DNA from: Triplophysa rosa
Lineage: Eukaryota > Chordata > Actinopteri > Cypriniformes > Nemacheilidae
NCBI RefSeq assembly: GCF_024868665.1
Contig: NC_079902.1
Span: 18,598,072 to 18,662,071, forward strand
DNA length: 64,000 nucleotides
Direction: 5' to 3'
Of this stretch, positions 1 through 10,166 are shown piece after piece (within the stretch, counting starts at the first letter, position 1; every line of letters begins with the position of its first letter). The notes beneath the pieces were generated by a model. The model did not search any database. It saw only the letters and a list, made by a program, of their open reading frames with translations, and had not been told where the DNA came from. The position numbers and the translations under genes are program-made.

Positions 1-425
1 GTAATCTACTAATATACTTGGCACAATTTGCATGTATTTAATCCATTTACTACAGTATATCTGAAGAAATCTAAAAGATCAGCACATTTCTCTTCTGCCA
101 CATATTGACTTTGAGAGGTTTAGCAACAACTTAAGAACAAAATGTTATGTCCAAAAACCAATTTTAATATATATATATACTGTATATATAATATATAAAA
201 TAATAGTTAATAGTAATGGTTTGATTAGATGTAAAAATATCACATTACAGAATGAGTTTCCAATGGCTATTAAATACTGACTTGGTTTCTATATTCACTC
301 AAGGTATTTCATACCAAAGAACATGGTACACCTGTAAAACCCTAGTAGTTTTTGTTCCACTATTGTGCATATTTGCTTTTAGTCAGTGTAAGTGGGCAGA
401 GAGTGAAGTGGAGGATTGTACGTAC

Positions 426-459
426 CCTTAATCCGTAAATTCTCTGAGATCCCGTCCTG
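426..459 (-). other. candidate 34-nt internal exon of a host gene (minus strand)
   Basis: Read on the minus strand, a long pyrimidine run ends in TTGTTCCAG, 34 nt follow, and then AAGG|GTACGT, a good donor. The acceptor reads CCAGCAG, so a tandem NAGNAG choice (34 or 31 nt) is possible. Two reading frames are open: one gives QDGISENLRIK, the other RTGSQRIYGLR. I do not recognise either peptide, so it may be a 5' UTR exon. It has the same orientation as the promoter-like block at 18.1-19.3 kb. Splice signals are seen directly; exon status is inferred. Confidence 0.4.
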
Positions 460-681
460 CTGGAACAAGAACAGAGAGAGAAACAATACTTACAAAACAG
501 TAGAAACTCTTCACAGACAGCATGTCAACAGACCGCAGACATCCACACACTGGATTTGAGATGTGTTTTACACACCCAAAATAAACCTTTCTGTTTCCCT
601 TCAGTGCTACAAGACGTCAAAGATGCTGTAGGCATATATGTAGAGTATTTTAGGTTGTGTAAAAATGTTTCGCTCTACCAG

Positions 682-790
682 GACTACACTGCTGGTTAAA
701 GTTTAGGGTCACTTGATTGAAACGTTTCTCAAGATGTTAAAATCTTTTGATCTGAGGGTGTATGCTTGGATGTTTTTTGTAGACAAAAAT
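682..790. repeat. possible Tc1-like terminal fragment
   Basis: The segment carries AGTTTAGGGTCACTT, and a closely similar word recurs at 3464-3480 (CGTTTAGGGTCACTC). The phrase resembles ends of cyprinid Tc1-type elements, but no partner end or TA duplication was found. Family is a guess. Confidence 0.25.
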
Positions 791-797
791 ATTTATA

Positions 798-1002
798 ACA
801 GTTCACCCAAAAAAGAAAATTCTGTCTTTATTTACTCACCCTCAAGTTGTTTAAAATCTGTACAAATTTTTCTGAACACAGAGAAAGATATTTGGAAGAA
901 TGCTTGTAGCCCAACAGTTCTTGGCCACCATTGACTACCATAGTAGTCGAGGGTGAGTAAATGATGACAACATTTTTATTTTTAGGTGAACTGTTCCTTT
1001 AA
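798..1002. mobile_element. palindromic TTAA-type MITE (Angel-like), short copy
   Basis: It starts with CAGTTCACCC and ends with GGTGAACTGTTCCTTTAA. The arms carry the family words TTTACTCACCCTCAAG and GAGGGTGAGTAAATGATG as an inverted pair. The middle holds GATATTTGGAAGAATGC and CTTGGCCACCATTGACTACC, shared with the copies at 32433 and 39461. No coding capacity. The name Angel is by recollection of cyprinid inverted-repeat MITEs. Confidence 0.75.
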
Positions 1003-1763
1003 TTCTAAACATTACTCAACCATTTCTTTCATTAGAAAACAATATTTGTTTTTCTGATAGTGTAAAATGTTCTTCCAAATGCTTGATAGATGCTACAATA
1101 TAAAATATTGATAAAGAATGACCTGTATAGTGTAGCTGACCTGAGATTTACTGTTTTTCTGAATTTTTAGAATGAACGTAATTAATAATGTAATTGATTA
1201 TTATTTGAATTAGTATAGCCCATATTTCATATATATATCCTATTAATAATTCAGATTCCATATTGTCATTTGAAAAGTCCAAAAAACTCTTTCAAACAAG
1301 CTGAGACCGAAGTAAAACGGAAAATTCTATTAAAGGGGACAAATACGGTGCTACAGCAAATTATACCAAAAATCAAAACTGCTTTTAGTTTCTCACTCTT
1401 GTATGTATGAGGAAGCTCAAACTCAACCGGTCAGTAAATAATCAGTAATTGGTTTTGGTACAGAAAAAGATTAGCAAAATGATTTGGATATGTAGAGGGA
1501 TTATTCACTTACATTGGATAATTGGTGAGGATTTCCATTTTGTGATTACTCCGAGGCAGAACATTTAAAGTTCTCTCAGTTTTTAAGGGACTTTGGAGCC
1601 ATTTGTCCAATCTGTCCAAAACAAGAACAAGCTCCTCCCCTTATGCAAATCCACTGGATTCAACAGAGCACATTGCTAACCTGAGAGCAAACACCACACT
1701 ATCATCCTCCTTGTTTTAAACACTCTTAAAAAGGTTCTTATAATAACCACTTCTTTTTATCAT
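1003..1763. other. no gene seen; AT-rich unique-looking DNA
   Basis: No ORF of interest and no clear repeat. Short AAAAGGTTCTTATA and AAGAACCTTTT words immediately flank the MITE at 1764-2058, so that MITE may sit inside an older GGTTCTTTAAAGAACC-type repeat. Confidence 0.5.
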
Positions 1764-2058
1764 TTAAAGAGATAGTTTACCCCAAAATGTCATTTCAAAC
1801 CTTTGTGACTTTCTTTCTTCCGCAGAACACAAAAGAAGATATTTGAAGAAAGTTGGTAACCGAACAGCACTGGCCCCCATTCTCTTCTATTGTATGGACA
1901 CAAAACCAATGCAAGTGAATGGGGGCCAGTACAACATTCTTCAAAATATCTTCTGTTGTGTTCTGCGGAAGAAAGAAAGTCAAAAATTTGACTTTGAAAT
2001 GACAAGAGGGTGAGTAAATGATGACAGAATTTTTATTTTTGGGGAACTATCACTTTAA
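1764..2058. mobile_element. palindromic TTAA-type MITE (Angel-like)
   Basis: TTAA bounds both ends (1764-1767 and 2055-2058). The left arm (CTTTCTTCCGCAGAACACA, GATATTTGAAGAA) is mirrored by the right arm (ATATCTTCTGTTGTGTTCTGCGGAAGAAAG with changes). The centre pairs GGCCCCCATTC with GAATGGGGGCC. The whole element can fold into one long hairpin. Overlapping short ORFs are products of the palindrome. Confidence 0.85.
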
Positions 2059-2957
2059 GAACCTTTTCCACCACAAAGAACCTTTTGTGAAAGAGAAAGG
2101 CTTATAGAGCCATTAGGTCAAAAATGTTTTTTTTCGCGTCATAAAAAATATTTTTCAAAAATTGAATCTTGTTTTGGGTGCAAGTATACTGGTGTTCTGC
2201 TACGGAATACAACCCCTCTTTTTAGCTAGATTTTTCTCTTTTTCTCATCTTTTATTCTGACCTTGCTGTTCTGACTTAAACCCTATTCGGCCGTTATTTC
2301 CATCTTGATTCAAAGGCTCAAGAAATAATATAATTGCTTTGAGCTGTTATTCATTTCATGTCACCAAAACGTCAAATTCCAGCAATGGCTGACAGAGCAT
2401 TTCAAAGCAACAGCTCCATCAAGACTTCTGAAGCACTTTGAAATGATTAGATTCCTGGAATCAATTGTGTCAATTACGCAACTGAATGGCAGAAATGAAA
2501 TCATGGCTATAATAAGTACCTACACCGCCCTGTCCGTTAGCCTTCGCTTACATGTGCTCCATCTGCCACTCAAACATCTAGGTTCGGATTGGTGAAATGC
2601 AGGGGCGGAGCCAGATTTGTGCCTCAATCCGAGAGGCTGTACAGGATGGGTGGAACTATGGTGAACTAAATCTTTTGCTTTGAATCGTTGACAGGAGATT
2701 GGCTTTTGCAGAGCAGGACAAAGCTTCATACTATAAGCTGAATTACTCATGATGATTGAGGCAAGTCCAGTTGAGGGAAAGCTAATGGGGTCACCGCTTA
2801 TCTCCTGTTCGCGTGCCAGAAAAGCAACCTCAACCCCGTAGCCTTCGTCACTGACTGAAACACAGGTTCTCTACAACAATGATCTTTTTACATTGTTTTT
2901 CTCAACTTTTCCATACATATTTATACGTGTATGTGTATGTGTATATATGTGGACCAA
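2059..2957. other. no gene seen
   Basis: Non-coding sequence. The 76-codon minus-strand reading frame at 2520-2750 has no recognisable domain. Nothing else found. Confidence 0.5.
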
Positions 2958-3325
2958 TGGTCCAGTATGTAATTTTTTTGAGGATCTATTGACAGAAATG
3001 CAATATACTGTAAAATACATAAGGTGTATAAAGACCTTACATAATGAAGCGTTATGTTTTTATTACCTAAGAATGAGCAATTTCTATCTGCGTACACTGA
3101 GGGTCCCCTTACATGGAATTCGCCATGTTGTTTCTACAGTAGCCCTAAACGGACAAACTGCTTAACAGAACACGTTTCCTAAATACGATATTTATTTTGG
3201 CAAAGAAGCAAAAACGTGATGACATCTTAGCCACCGTAGTGCTTGAGAAGTGAGGGATGGAGTGAGCCGTTGGTTGCAATTCGCAACCGCTAGATGCCGT
3301 TAAATTTTATACACAAGACCTTTAA
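2958..3325 (-). mobile_element. TTAA-type DNA element, family shared with 28476-29189 and 54819-55084
   Basis: Read on the minus strand it has AAGGTCTTTATACACC, TTGCATTTCTGTCAATAGATCCTC and GTTTGTCCGTTTAGGGCT, all present in the 28476-29189 copy; the first and part of the second recur at 55.0 kb. One end is at a TTAA (3322-3325). No transposase. Family identity is established only by the match between copies in this window. Confidence 0.65.
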
Positions 3326-5062
3326 GTCATCCGAAATGGTCTATACAAAGATTGTCAACTCATGTCAAGGCCGCGCTCTCTCTGTACATGCATGAGCACA
3401 TTTTTCAGCATTTTAAATATTGTTTACTGAATGTCTGTATTCTTACTGTATGCTACAGGTCAAACGTTTAGGGTCACTCTTTCTTTATTATCCGTATTTC
3501 CAACACAAATGTATTGTGGTAATTATTTTGTCACTAAAGTTGAAAGTATAAAAATATTGCAAACATTGTTGAGATTGTATTTAAAGTAGTCACACTTTCC
3601 TAGAATTTGTATAAATTCTTTCAAAAAAGTACTTTTGCCACTTTATCATTCGCGATGTCTCAGCCTGTGATGCTTTTTAAACAGCAATGAAGGAGGTCCC
3701 ATCATTGCTGGGCTCTTATTGGCTGCTTTTTCTCCACTTCAAGCATTCCAAAAACACTTTTTAAATAAAACGGACAAAAAAAATCCACATAACAATCTTA
3801 CATTTTTAAACAAACACATTAGATTAACTTTCTTAAAGAGCCCCTGATGAATTCTCCGTCCTCCGCTCAGCTGTTTTTCTGTATTCAAATAAAGGTAACG
3901 TGTATCAAGGAGAGAGAGCAAGCCGTGCTCCAGCAGACGCTGCCCTTCCTCAGCCAGAGTTGAATTGATCTGTTACATAATGTAGATCCTCTGAGTGCTG
4001 CCAGACCTTCGCTCACAGAGAGAAAAGCGCTGAAGCCTGTTTGAGCTGCATTATGTTTTTGTGGGGGAAAAACACCTCAACCGCTCGTATCTGACTGCGT
4101 GTGTCTACACAGCTCACCCGCTGCAACGGCCGGTCAATAAACATTCAATTACACAATCACGCTGGGCTGTTTTATCTTGATGCCCGCACTGTTAAAATTA
4201 TCGCCTGCGGTTCTAATTGTCCACAGCGAAACATCTCATACTGTACGTTTCACATACTTTTAAATATTATGCATATCTGATATATTTTATGAGCAGAGGT
4301 AAGATTAATAAATCATCTGCTCGACGCAATTCAGATATCTGGGGTAATTAGCATCATAGCCGACCAGACACACGTCTCCTCTTGTTACGGGACGGCTAAT
4401 GAAATAGGAAAGATCGATACCTTGTGACGGAATCTAAGGAGAGGTCGATAGGACATTGGGGTAAATCCTTCCTTGGAGGGACGTGCCTCGGCAATCAAAA
4501 CTGCCCCCCAGAGCAGGAGCGCTGCCCAGCATCGTCTGAAGCCTTTCATGAGTGCCCTCCTGTAATGAAATAAAAACAACATAAACAAATAAACAACATG
4601 TGGTGTAAACCTCTTCAAACAAACAATACATCACAGCTCGACTAATTAGAATAGACAAAGGAGACTGCCAATCTGCTTTGGGTTAAACTAATGCTTTCAA
4701 TAAAAGACCCACACTCAGTAGCAAGATTAAATCTACTTTGGATCAATTAGGGAATAATGAGCACCATGAGGAAGTAAAGATAGGAAGAGGGATTGATATA
4801 TTACACTCATGACTATGAATGCATTAGATATTACATTTAAGTTAGACATCCAACTAACATTATGAAGAGAAAGGGTAGTCTAAGTACAGAATTATGGGTA
4901 CACTTAACGTTTTCATTCAAAGACAAAAATCTATTTACTGTCAGATGTTTCTCCTACAATTGTTAAAAAAACTAAGAGTATGGATGTGTAAAATGAATGT
5001 AGTTTGAAAAGGCGAAAAAAATGCATTTGGGTAAATTTAATGAGAAATGTTTGAGTTCGTAT
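3326..5062. other. no gene seen; mostly unique DNA
   Basis: Includes the Tc1-like word at 3464-3480. Remaining short frames (for example 4385-4618 minus) show no domain. No further repeat recognised. Confidence 0.45.
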
Positions 5063-5705
5063 TAGGGCTGTCACAATAACACATTTTTACTATACGTTAT
5101 CCTGGCCAAAATAATTTATGAGGATATTATCGCGTTATTTAATGAAATGTATACGTGAAACAGTGATGTTCATAATTAACTTTTTTGACACTTAAAGTGT
5201 TAGTTGACCTGAAATGAAAATTCTGTCATGAATAACTCAACCTCAAGTTGTTCCAAACCTGTGTAAATTTCTTTGTTCTGTTGAACACAAAGAAAGATAT
5301 TTGGAAGAATGTTAACAACTGAGATATCTGGGGTACCATTGACTACCATTAAAATGGTTGCCCCAGAACTTGTTTTCCTAAAATCTTTAAAATATTTTCT
5401 TTTGTGATTAACAGAACAAAAAAAATAGAATAATTCTTTCTACTATGGTAGTTAATGGTGCCCCAGAAATCTCAGTTGCTAACATTCATCCAAATATCTT
5501 TCTGTGTGTTCAACCAAACAAGAAGTTTACACAGGCTTGGAACAAGTTAAGGGTGAGAAATTCATGACCAACTTTTCCTTTAAGGCAAAGTTTAGAATGC
5601 GTGCTAAATACTTTATGATATTACAATGTGTTGAATTAACACAATATCGATAATCCGGTTTAATATCACAGTTTTTGTCAATACCGGTATATTGCGACAC
5701 ACCCA
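5063..5705. mobile_element. old hAT-like element interrupted by a palindromic MITE
   Basis: The left end TAGGGCTGTCACAATA pairs imperfectly with the right end TATTGCGACACACCCA. Flanking octamers GTTCGTAT and GTTCATTT agree at 6 of 8 positions, as expected of a decayed hAT duplication. The interior after removing the MITE is about 250 bp with no ORF. Confidence 0.6.
5192..5583. mobile_element. palindromic TTAA-type MITE (Angel-like), nested in the hAT relic
   Basis: Bounded by TTAA on both sides. Arms carry ACACAAAGAAAGATATTTGG and the mirrored CCAAATATCTTTCTGTGTG. The centre repeats GCCCCAGAA in both orientations with an inner arm as well. It is younger than the surrounding hAT-like element because it splits it. 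Confidence 0.85.
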
Positions 5706-6769
5706 GTTCATTTTGACATTTTCAATATTATTGACTTTTAATTGCTGATGTGGCAAATCTGAGCTCAGTTTTTGTTATCTTCGGGATGTCTGTTAAAACT
5801 TAAGTTAGACATTTGTTAGATTTCTGAGACTACTTCTCAGGAGACTTAAGCAAAGGTTTCCATCTGAACGCACTTGTGTTGGGTTCCCAAATGTTGTGTC
5901 AGGTAACCTAAAATGTTGTTATTATTATTCAAGGGTTGAATTTTAAAGGTTAAAAGTAACAGAGATTTAAGATTGTTTACAAATTTGTCATAGAAACGAA
6001 TGTTGAGAATAACAGCGTTCATTTTTTTAAATGAATCAATAGAAAAGTGATTCATTTCAGTGAGCTGTACAAGCACAGTCTTTATTTCATGTGAATGGTC
6101 TGAAGTCAGGCGCATGACTCGCTTGCAAAATAAACTAGTCCTCTGGATGCAAACCTGTATCCATCTGTTCTTTCACTTTAATCGCGCTGTGCCTGGCTGT
6201 CATATATCAGACCGTCTGTGTGCGAATGAGAGAGAGAGAGAGAGCAGGGGGGGACAAGAAGATGGAACGCTGTGCGCTCACCTATAGGGATAGTCATCAT
6301 AACTTTATCAGGTGGCCATAAATCGTCCGGGCCACATCTATGTCAAGTGTGTCGGCATTGACTTTCAAATGAGGGATGTGTATCATTCACAATGTTCATA
6401 ATAGATCACTGTGTGCCAGGCTCTCAGCAGGCGGCTCAACACCACCGTCTCCTGATGCACCTAAACAGTACGGTCATAGCTGCTCTGATCAGTAAACAAC
6501 CTTGTACAGTCTCTCCTGCACATTTATCTGCACGTAAAAACCGACACACCCACACTCTGGATGACAGCGGAGACGTCTGAAGTCTGTTTAGTTACAATTT
6601 ATGCCACCCCCACCATAGAGTGCACTTAATGCTTAACATCCAACTCATACTGACCACAGCAGATCATCAGCCAAAGAAATGTGACAGTATAATGGAGAAA
6701 AGACAGACTTGCTCAGCCTTAGACACCCATGGACCGCCTACAGTCTATTCAATGAATGAATGTTGTAGT
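5706..6769. other. no gene seen; short (GA)n tract
   Basis: A (GA)n run lies near 6227-6246. Several short frames overlap (6060-6287, 6392-6580) without domain signatures. No repeat family recognised. Confidence 0.45.
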
Positions 6770-6951
6770 GACCTTGTGTCCATACAATGCAAGTCAATGG
6801 GGGCCAATGTTCTTTCAACGTTCTTTTAAGTCAACGTTCTTTAAAACATCTTCTTTTGAGTTCTGCAGAAGAAAAAAAGTCATACAGGTTTGAAATGACA
6901 TGAGGGTGAGTAAATGATTTGGATTTTCGTTTTTTTGAATTATCCCTTTAA
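6770..6951. mobile_element. right half of a palindromic TTAA-type MITE
   Basis: Shows only the terminal arm: CAATGCAAGTCAATGGGGGC, then TCTTCTTTTGAGTTCTGCAG, TGAGGGTGAGTAAATGA and TATCCCTTTAA. The left arm is missing, so it is a truncated copy related to 1764-2058. Confidence 0.7.
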
Positions 6952-7859
6952 TTAAGAGAGCAAGTATCATTGTGCTTTTATTGTGCAAGTAGCACTCTGC
7001 TCAGGATATATTTCATTCCACTTAACAGCTTTGACTTGTTGTGAATAGAAAATGTAGGAAATTAAAACTGTGTAACGTGACAGTACAGCACAGCAAAAGC
7101 ACACAGGGCCTGTTTGGTTGAGATAGGAAATACAGTACAGGCCTACTACATTGATCGCTTAAACCCGTGCAGCAGTCCCAAAGATCTGCTTACTGGATTT
7201 CACGGCTGACAGCAACAACAATAATGTGGTTTCATTTGTGCTTTTCATATATATAGACAGTCTCTTACTTTGGGAAAACTTTCATGCGTTGGATTATTTT
7301 GTGTTTGTGTGGTTTTAATGTGTTGAGCAGAAATGGTCTTCAACAGCAAGCTAAATTGACTAGAGGGGGTGAATTTTATCACCCAATACTGTATAACGCT
7401 CTTCATGCAACACATGGCACACAGAGTGAGACAGCGTCTGACAAAAGATAATGACCTCTATTTTTTTATTCAAGTTATCTGCGTTTTTTCTTCAGTTATT
7501 TTACCAGTTTAGTTTAGTTCTAAAAGAGTTCAACTTGGGCTGGAGATGTTTATGATCCTGGTCATAGAGCTTGGCAATATGAGATTTTCAATCAAATAAC
7601 ACCATATTTTCAATTTCTGATTTCTATGAGAAATATCCAAACTGTTATTTTGTAGCTAGTTTGACAGATTAGTCTAGTCTACATTCAACAAAGGTGCTAT
7701 GAAAGACTCTTTACAGTGATGCCATATAAAAAAAACATTTCCCCTAAAGAACCATCTAGTCGAAAGACCTTTAAAGAACCGTTTCTTTCCTACCTTTTTA
7801 TAATCTAAAGAACCTGAATACACTCATTTTTTCAACCAAATATGTTACAGATTGCAGCT
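6952..7859. other. no gene seen; possible AAAGAACC-type repeat near 7.7-7.8 kb
   Basis: At 7720-7830 the words CCTAAAGAACCATC, CTTTAAAGAACCG and CTAAAGAACC recur, resembling the short elements that flank the MITE at 1764. Otherwise unique-looking AT-rich DNA. Confidence 0.4.
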
Positions 7860-8193
7860 TTAAAGGGACAGTTCACCCAAAATGAAAATTCTGTCATCAT
7901 TACCTCACCCTCAGGTTGTTCCAAACCTTTATACATTTCTTTGTTCTGGTAAACACAAAGGAAGATTTTTGGAAGAATGTCAGTAACCAAACAGATCTCA
8001 TTCCCCATTTACTGTCATAGTAGGGAAAATAAATCAAATGGGAGTCGATGGGGGATGAGATCTGTTTGGTTACTGACATTCTACTAAATATCTTCCTTTG
8101 TGTACAGAACAAAGACATTTGTACAGGTCTGGAACAATCTGAGGGTGAGTAAATGATGACAGAATTTTCATTTTAGGTGAACTATCCCTTTAA
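7860..8193. mobile_element. palindromic TTAA-type MITE (Angel-like), well-preserved hairpin
   Basis: TTAA at both ends. The arms are close mirror images: GTAACCAAACAGATCTCAT on the left and ATGAGATCTGTTTGGTTAC on the right, with outer words GGGACAGTTCACCC and GGTGAACTATCCC. Predicted to form one long hairpin. No coding content. Confidence 0.9.
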
Positions 8194-8227
8194 TATGTCA
8201 GCACACTTATGACCTGTCACTTGCATT

Positions 8228-8457
8228 TTAAGGAATAAATTACCCCAAAATATAAATTAATATACCATCATGTCATTCCAAACCTGTATGACTTTCTGCT
8301 GAACACAAGAGATATTTTGAAGAAAGTTGGTAATCAAAAAACAGAGGACACACAGAGACATTTTTTAAATGGATTATTCTGTGATCCACAGATATAGGTT
8401 TTGACATTTGACAATGACATGAGGGTCAATAAGACAGAAGTTTTATTTTTAGGTGAA
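8228..8457. mobile_element. degraded palindromic TTAA-type MITE
   Basis: Begins TTAAGGAATAAATTACCCC, contains CATGTCATTCCAAACCTGTA and GATATTTTGAAGAAAGTTGG, and ends in ACATGAGGGTCAATAAGACA and TTTTTAGGTGAA. The terminal TTAA on the right is lost. It lies only 35 bp from the preceding copy. Confidence 0.65.
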
Positions 8458-9742
8458 TGTGAGAGAACAAACAAACCATAAATAAACGAATCAACCAAAC
8501 AGCAAACAAACAATGCACACAAAGTCAATAGTTACAAAAGTTACAAAATACAATTTTCACACAACATTAATCTGCTATTTTCTGTCACACTAAAAAATGT
8601 TTTGATCTTTATGCAGTCAAAACAACCCAATCCAGACTATACTGCCGCCTTGCTCTTTCTCCCTCTCTAGTCTTGCCCACAGAGGCAACTGTTTACATCA
8701 TGTCTACAGAAGTGACAGAGATTTGTTAGCGGACTATTTCCAGTCTTTAACAGTCGCTGTGAAAATCGCGCCTATATTCTCCAGTCTGTCAATCAGTGAC
8801 AGAAGCCGGCCATTTGTGTCAATGTGCCTTTTTTCTGTCATTGTCTAGCTGTCAGTGGAACCTTTAATTATATTTCACTGTGTGAAAGGGCTCTTGCAAA
8901 ATGTTACAGAATTTGCCTTCAATATTGTTAAACCACATGAGTGTCCTAAAGGTCACGCAAAATATCTTTTTCTAGCTTTGTTTCAATATCATTAAGCTCC
9001 AGTCAGGGGTTTAAATGTCACAGAATGAAACTGCGCTGCAATACTCCCCCACCAGCACTTACTTTTACTGTTTTAGCTTACATTTCACAAAACTGTTAAT
9101 TTAATTAACATTCAGACTTCTCCAGTGAAGTGTGCTGTATCCGTTGTGACACAATGCGTGGAAATCTAATTATTAAGCCCATGTGGCTGTTTTGCAAGTC
9201 TTGATAGTGCCTTCAAGCACTATCAATGTTTACAATGCAATGGATGCTGTCAACCATGAGCCGAAAACAACAGAGCTGTTAAACATCAGACCTTCAGGTG
9301 TGGTACTGTAAGCACCTTGGCGCTGGGAGCTTTTTGAGCCTCTAATGGCAATGTCTTTATGGGTGTCTGTAATGCTCACAAACTCACTCCTATGAAACTG
9401 CTTTGCTCTTCATAGAAGTTGTAAAGCAGAGATGGAAAACAGTGGAGTGATTAAAGTGATGCATTTCTGCAGACTGTGAACTACTTTTAAGCACCACACA
9501 CATAAAAGCTGAAGTGCATTAACCTGTGGCATCACATGGCTCTCTGTCTCTGTCTCTGTGACTGTTTTTTGTGAGATAAAAGAGTAAAATAGTTTTTTAT
9601 CACTAGTATAGGTGAACTGAAGGTCTGTGATATTATGCAAAAAAAAAAAAAACAGGATACTTCATTTATATTATGTTTTCGCCTATTATGTTCATATTAT
9701 GATGGCAAAAAAGGCTGACCAGATTTTGTACTCAAAAATAAC
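8458..9742. other. no gene seen; short perfect hairpin
   Basis: Non-coding. TTGATAGTGC (9201-9210) and GCACTATCAA (9217-9226) form a perfect 10-bp stem with a 6-nt loop. No T-run or other context supports a defined function. Confidence 0.45.
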
Positions 9743-10166
9743 ATATAAAAAGTAAAATAAGACATAAAAAATAAGACAAATTAAGAAGTAAAACAGACAT
9801 GATAAAATAAGACAAAATAAAATAAAAAAGGATAAAACAGTTAAATAAGACAAAAATAAACCACAATGAGACATTAAAATGGGACAGAAATAAGACAATA
9901 TTCAATAAGACAAAATAAAATAAAACAAAATATAATTGAATAAAATTAGACAAAATAAAATAAAAGTAAAATAAGACAAAAAAGACACAAAAATAAGACA
10001 ATATTAAATACAAAATAAAACAAAAGTAAATGAATAAAATGTATACAAAATAAACTAAAATAGGATAAAAAAATAAGACAAAAATAAAATAAGACATTAC
10101 AAATAGGACATAAACAATAAGACAATAATAAGTCCAGATAAAATAGGACAAAATAAAAAATAAACT
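9743..10166. repeat. degenerate A-rich array, unit near AAATAAGACA
   Basis: About 420 bp in which AAAATAAGACA, AAAATAAAAT and AATAGGACAT recur with irregular spacing. No perfect period is held for long, so it is an old, drifted simple or minisatellite array. It opens artefactual long minus-strand frames rich in Tyr, Phe and Leu. Confidence 0.8.

Noticed and set aside
9201..9226. Perfect 10-bp hairpin as a terminator or RNA gene
   Set aside because: No T-run, no adjacent gene, and such short stems are common by chance in 64 kb.
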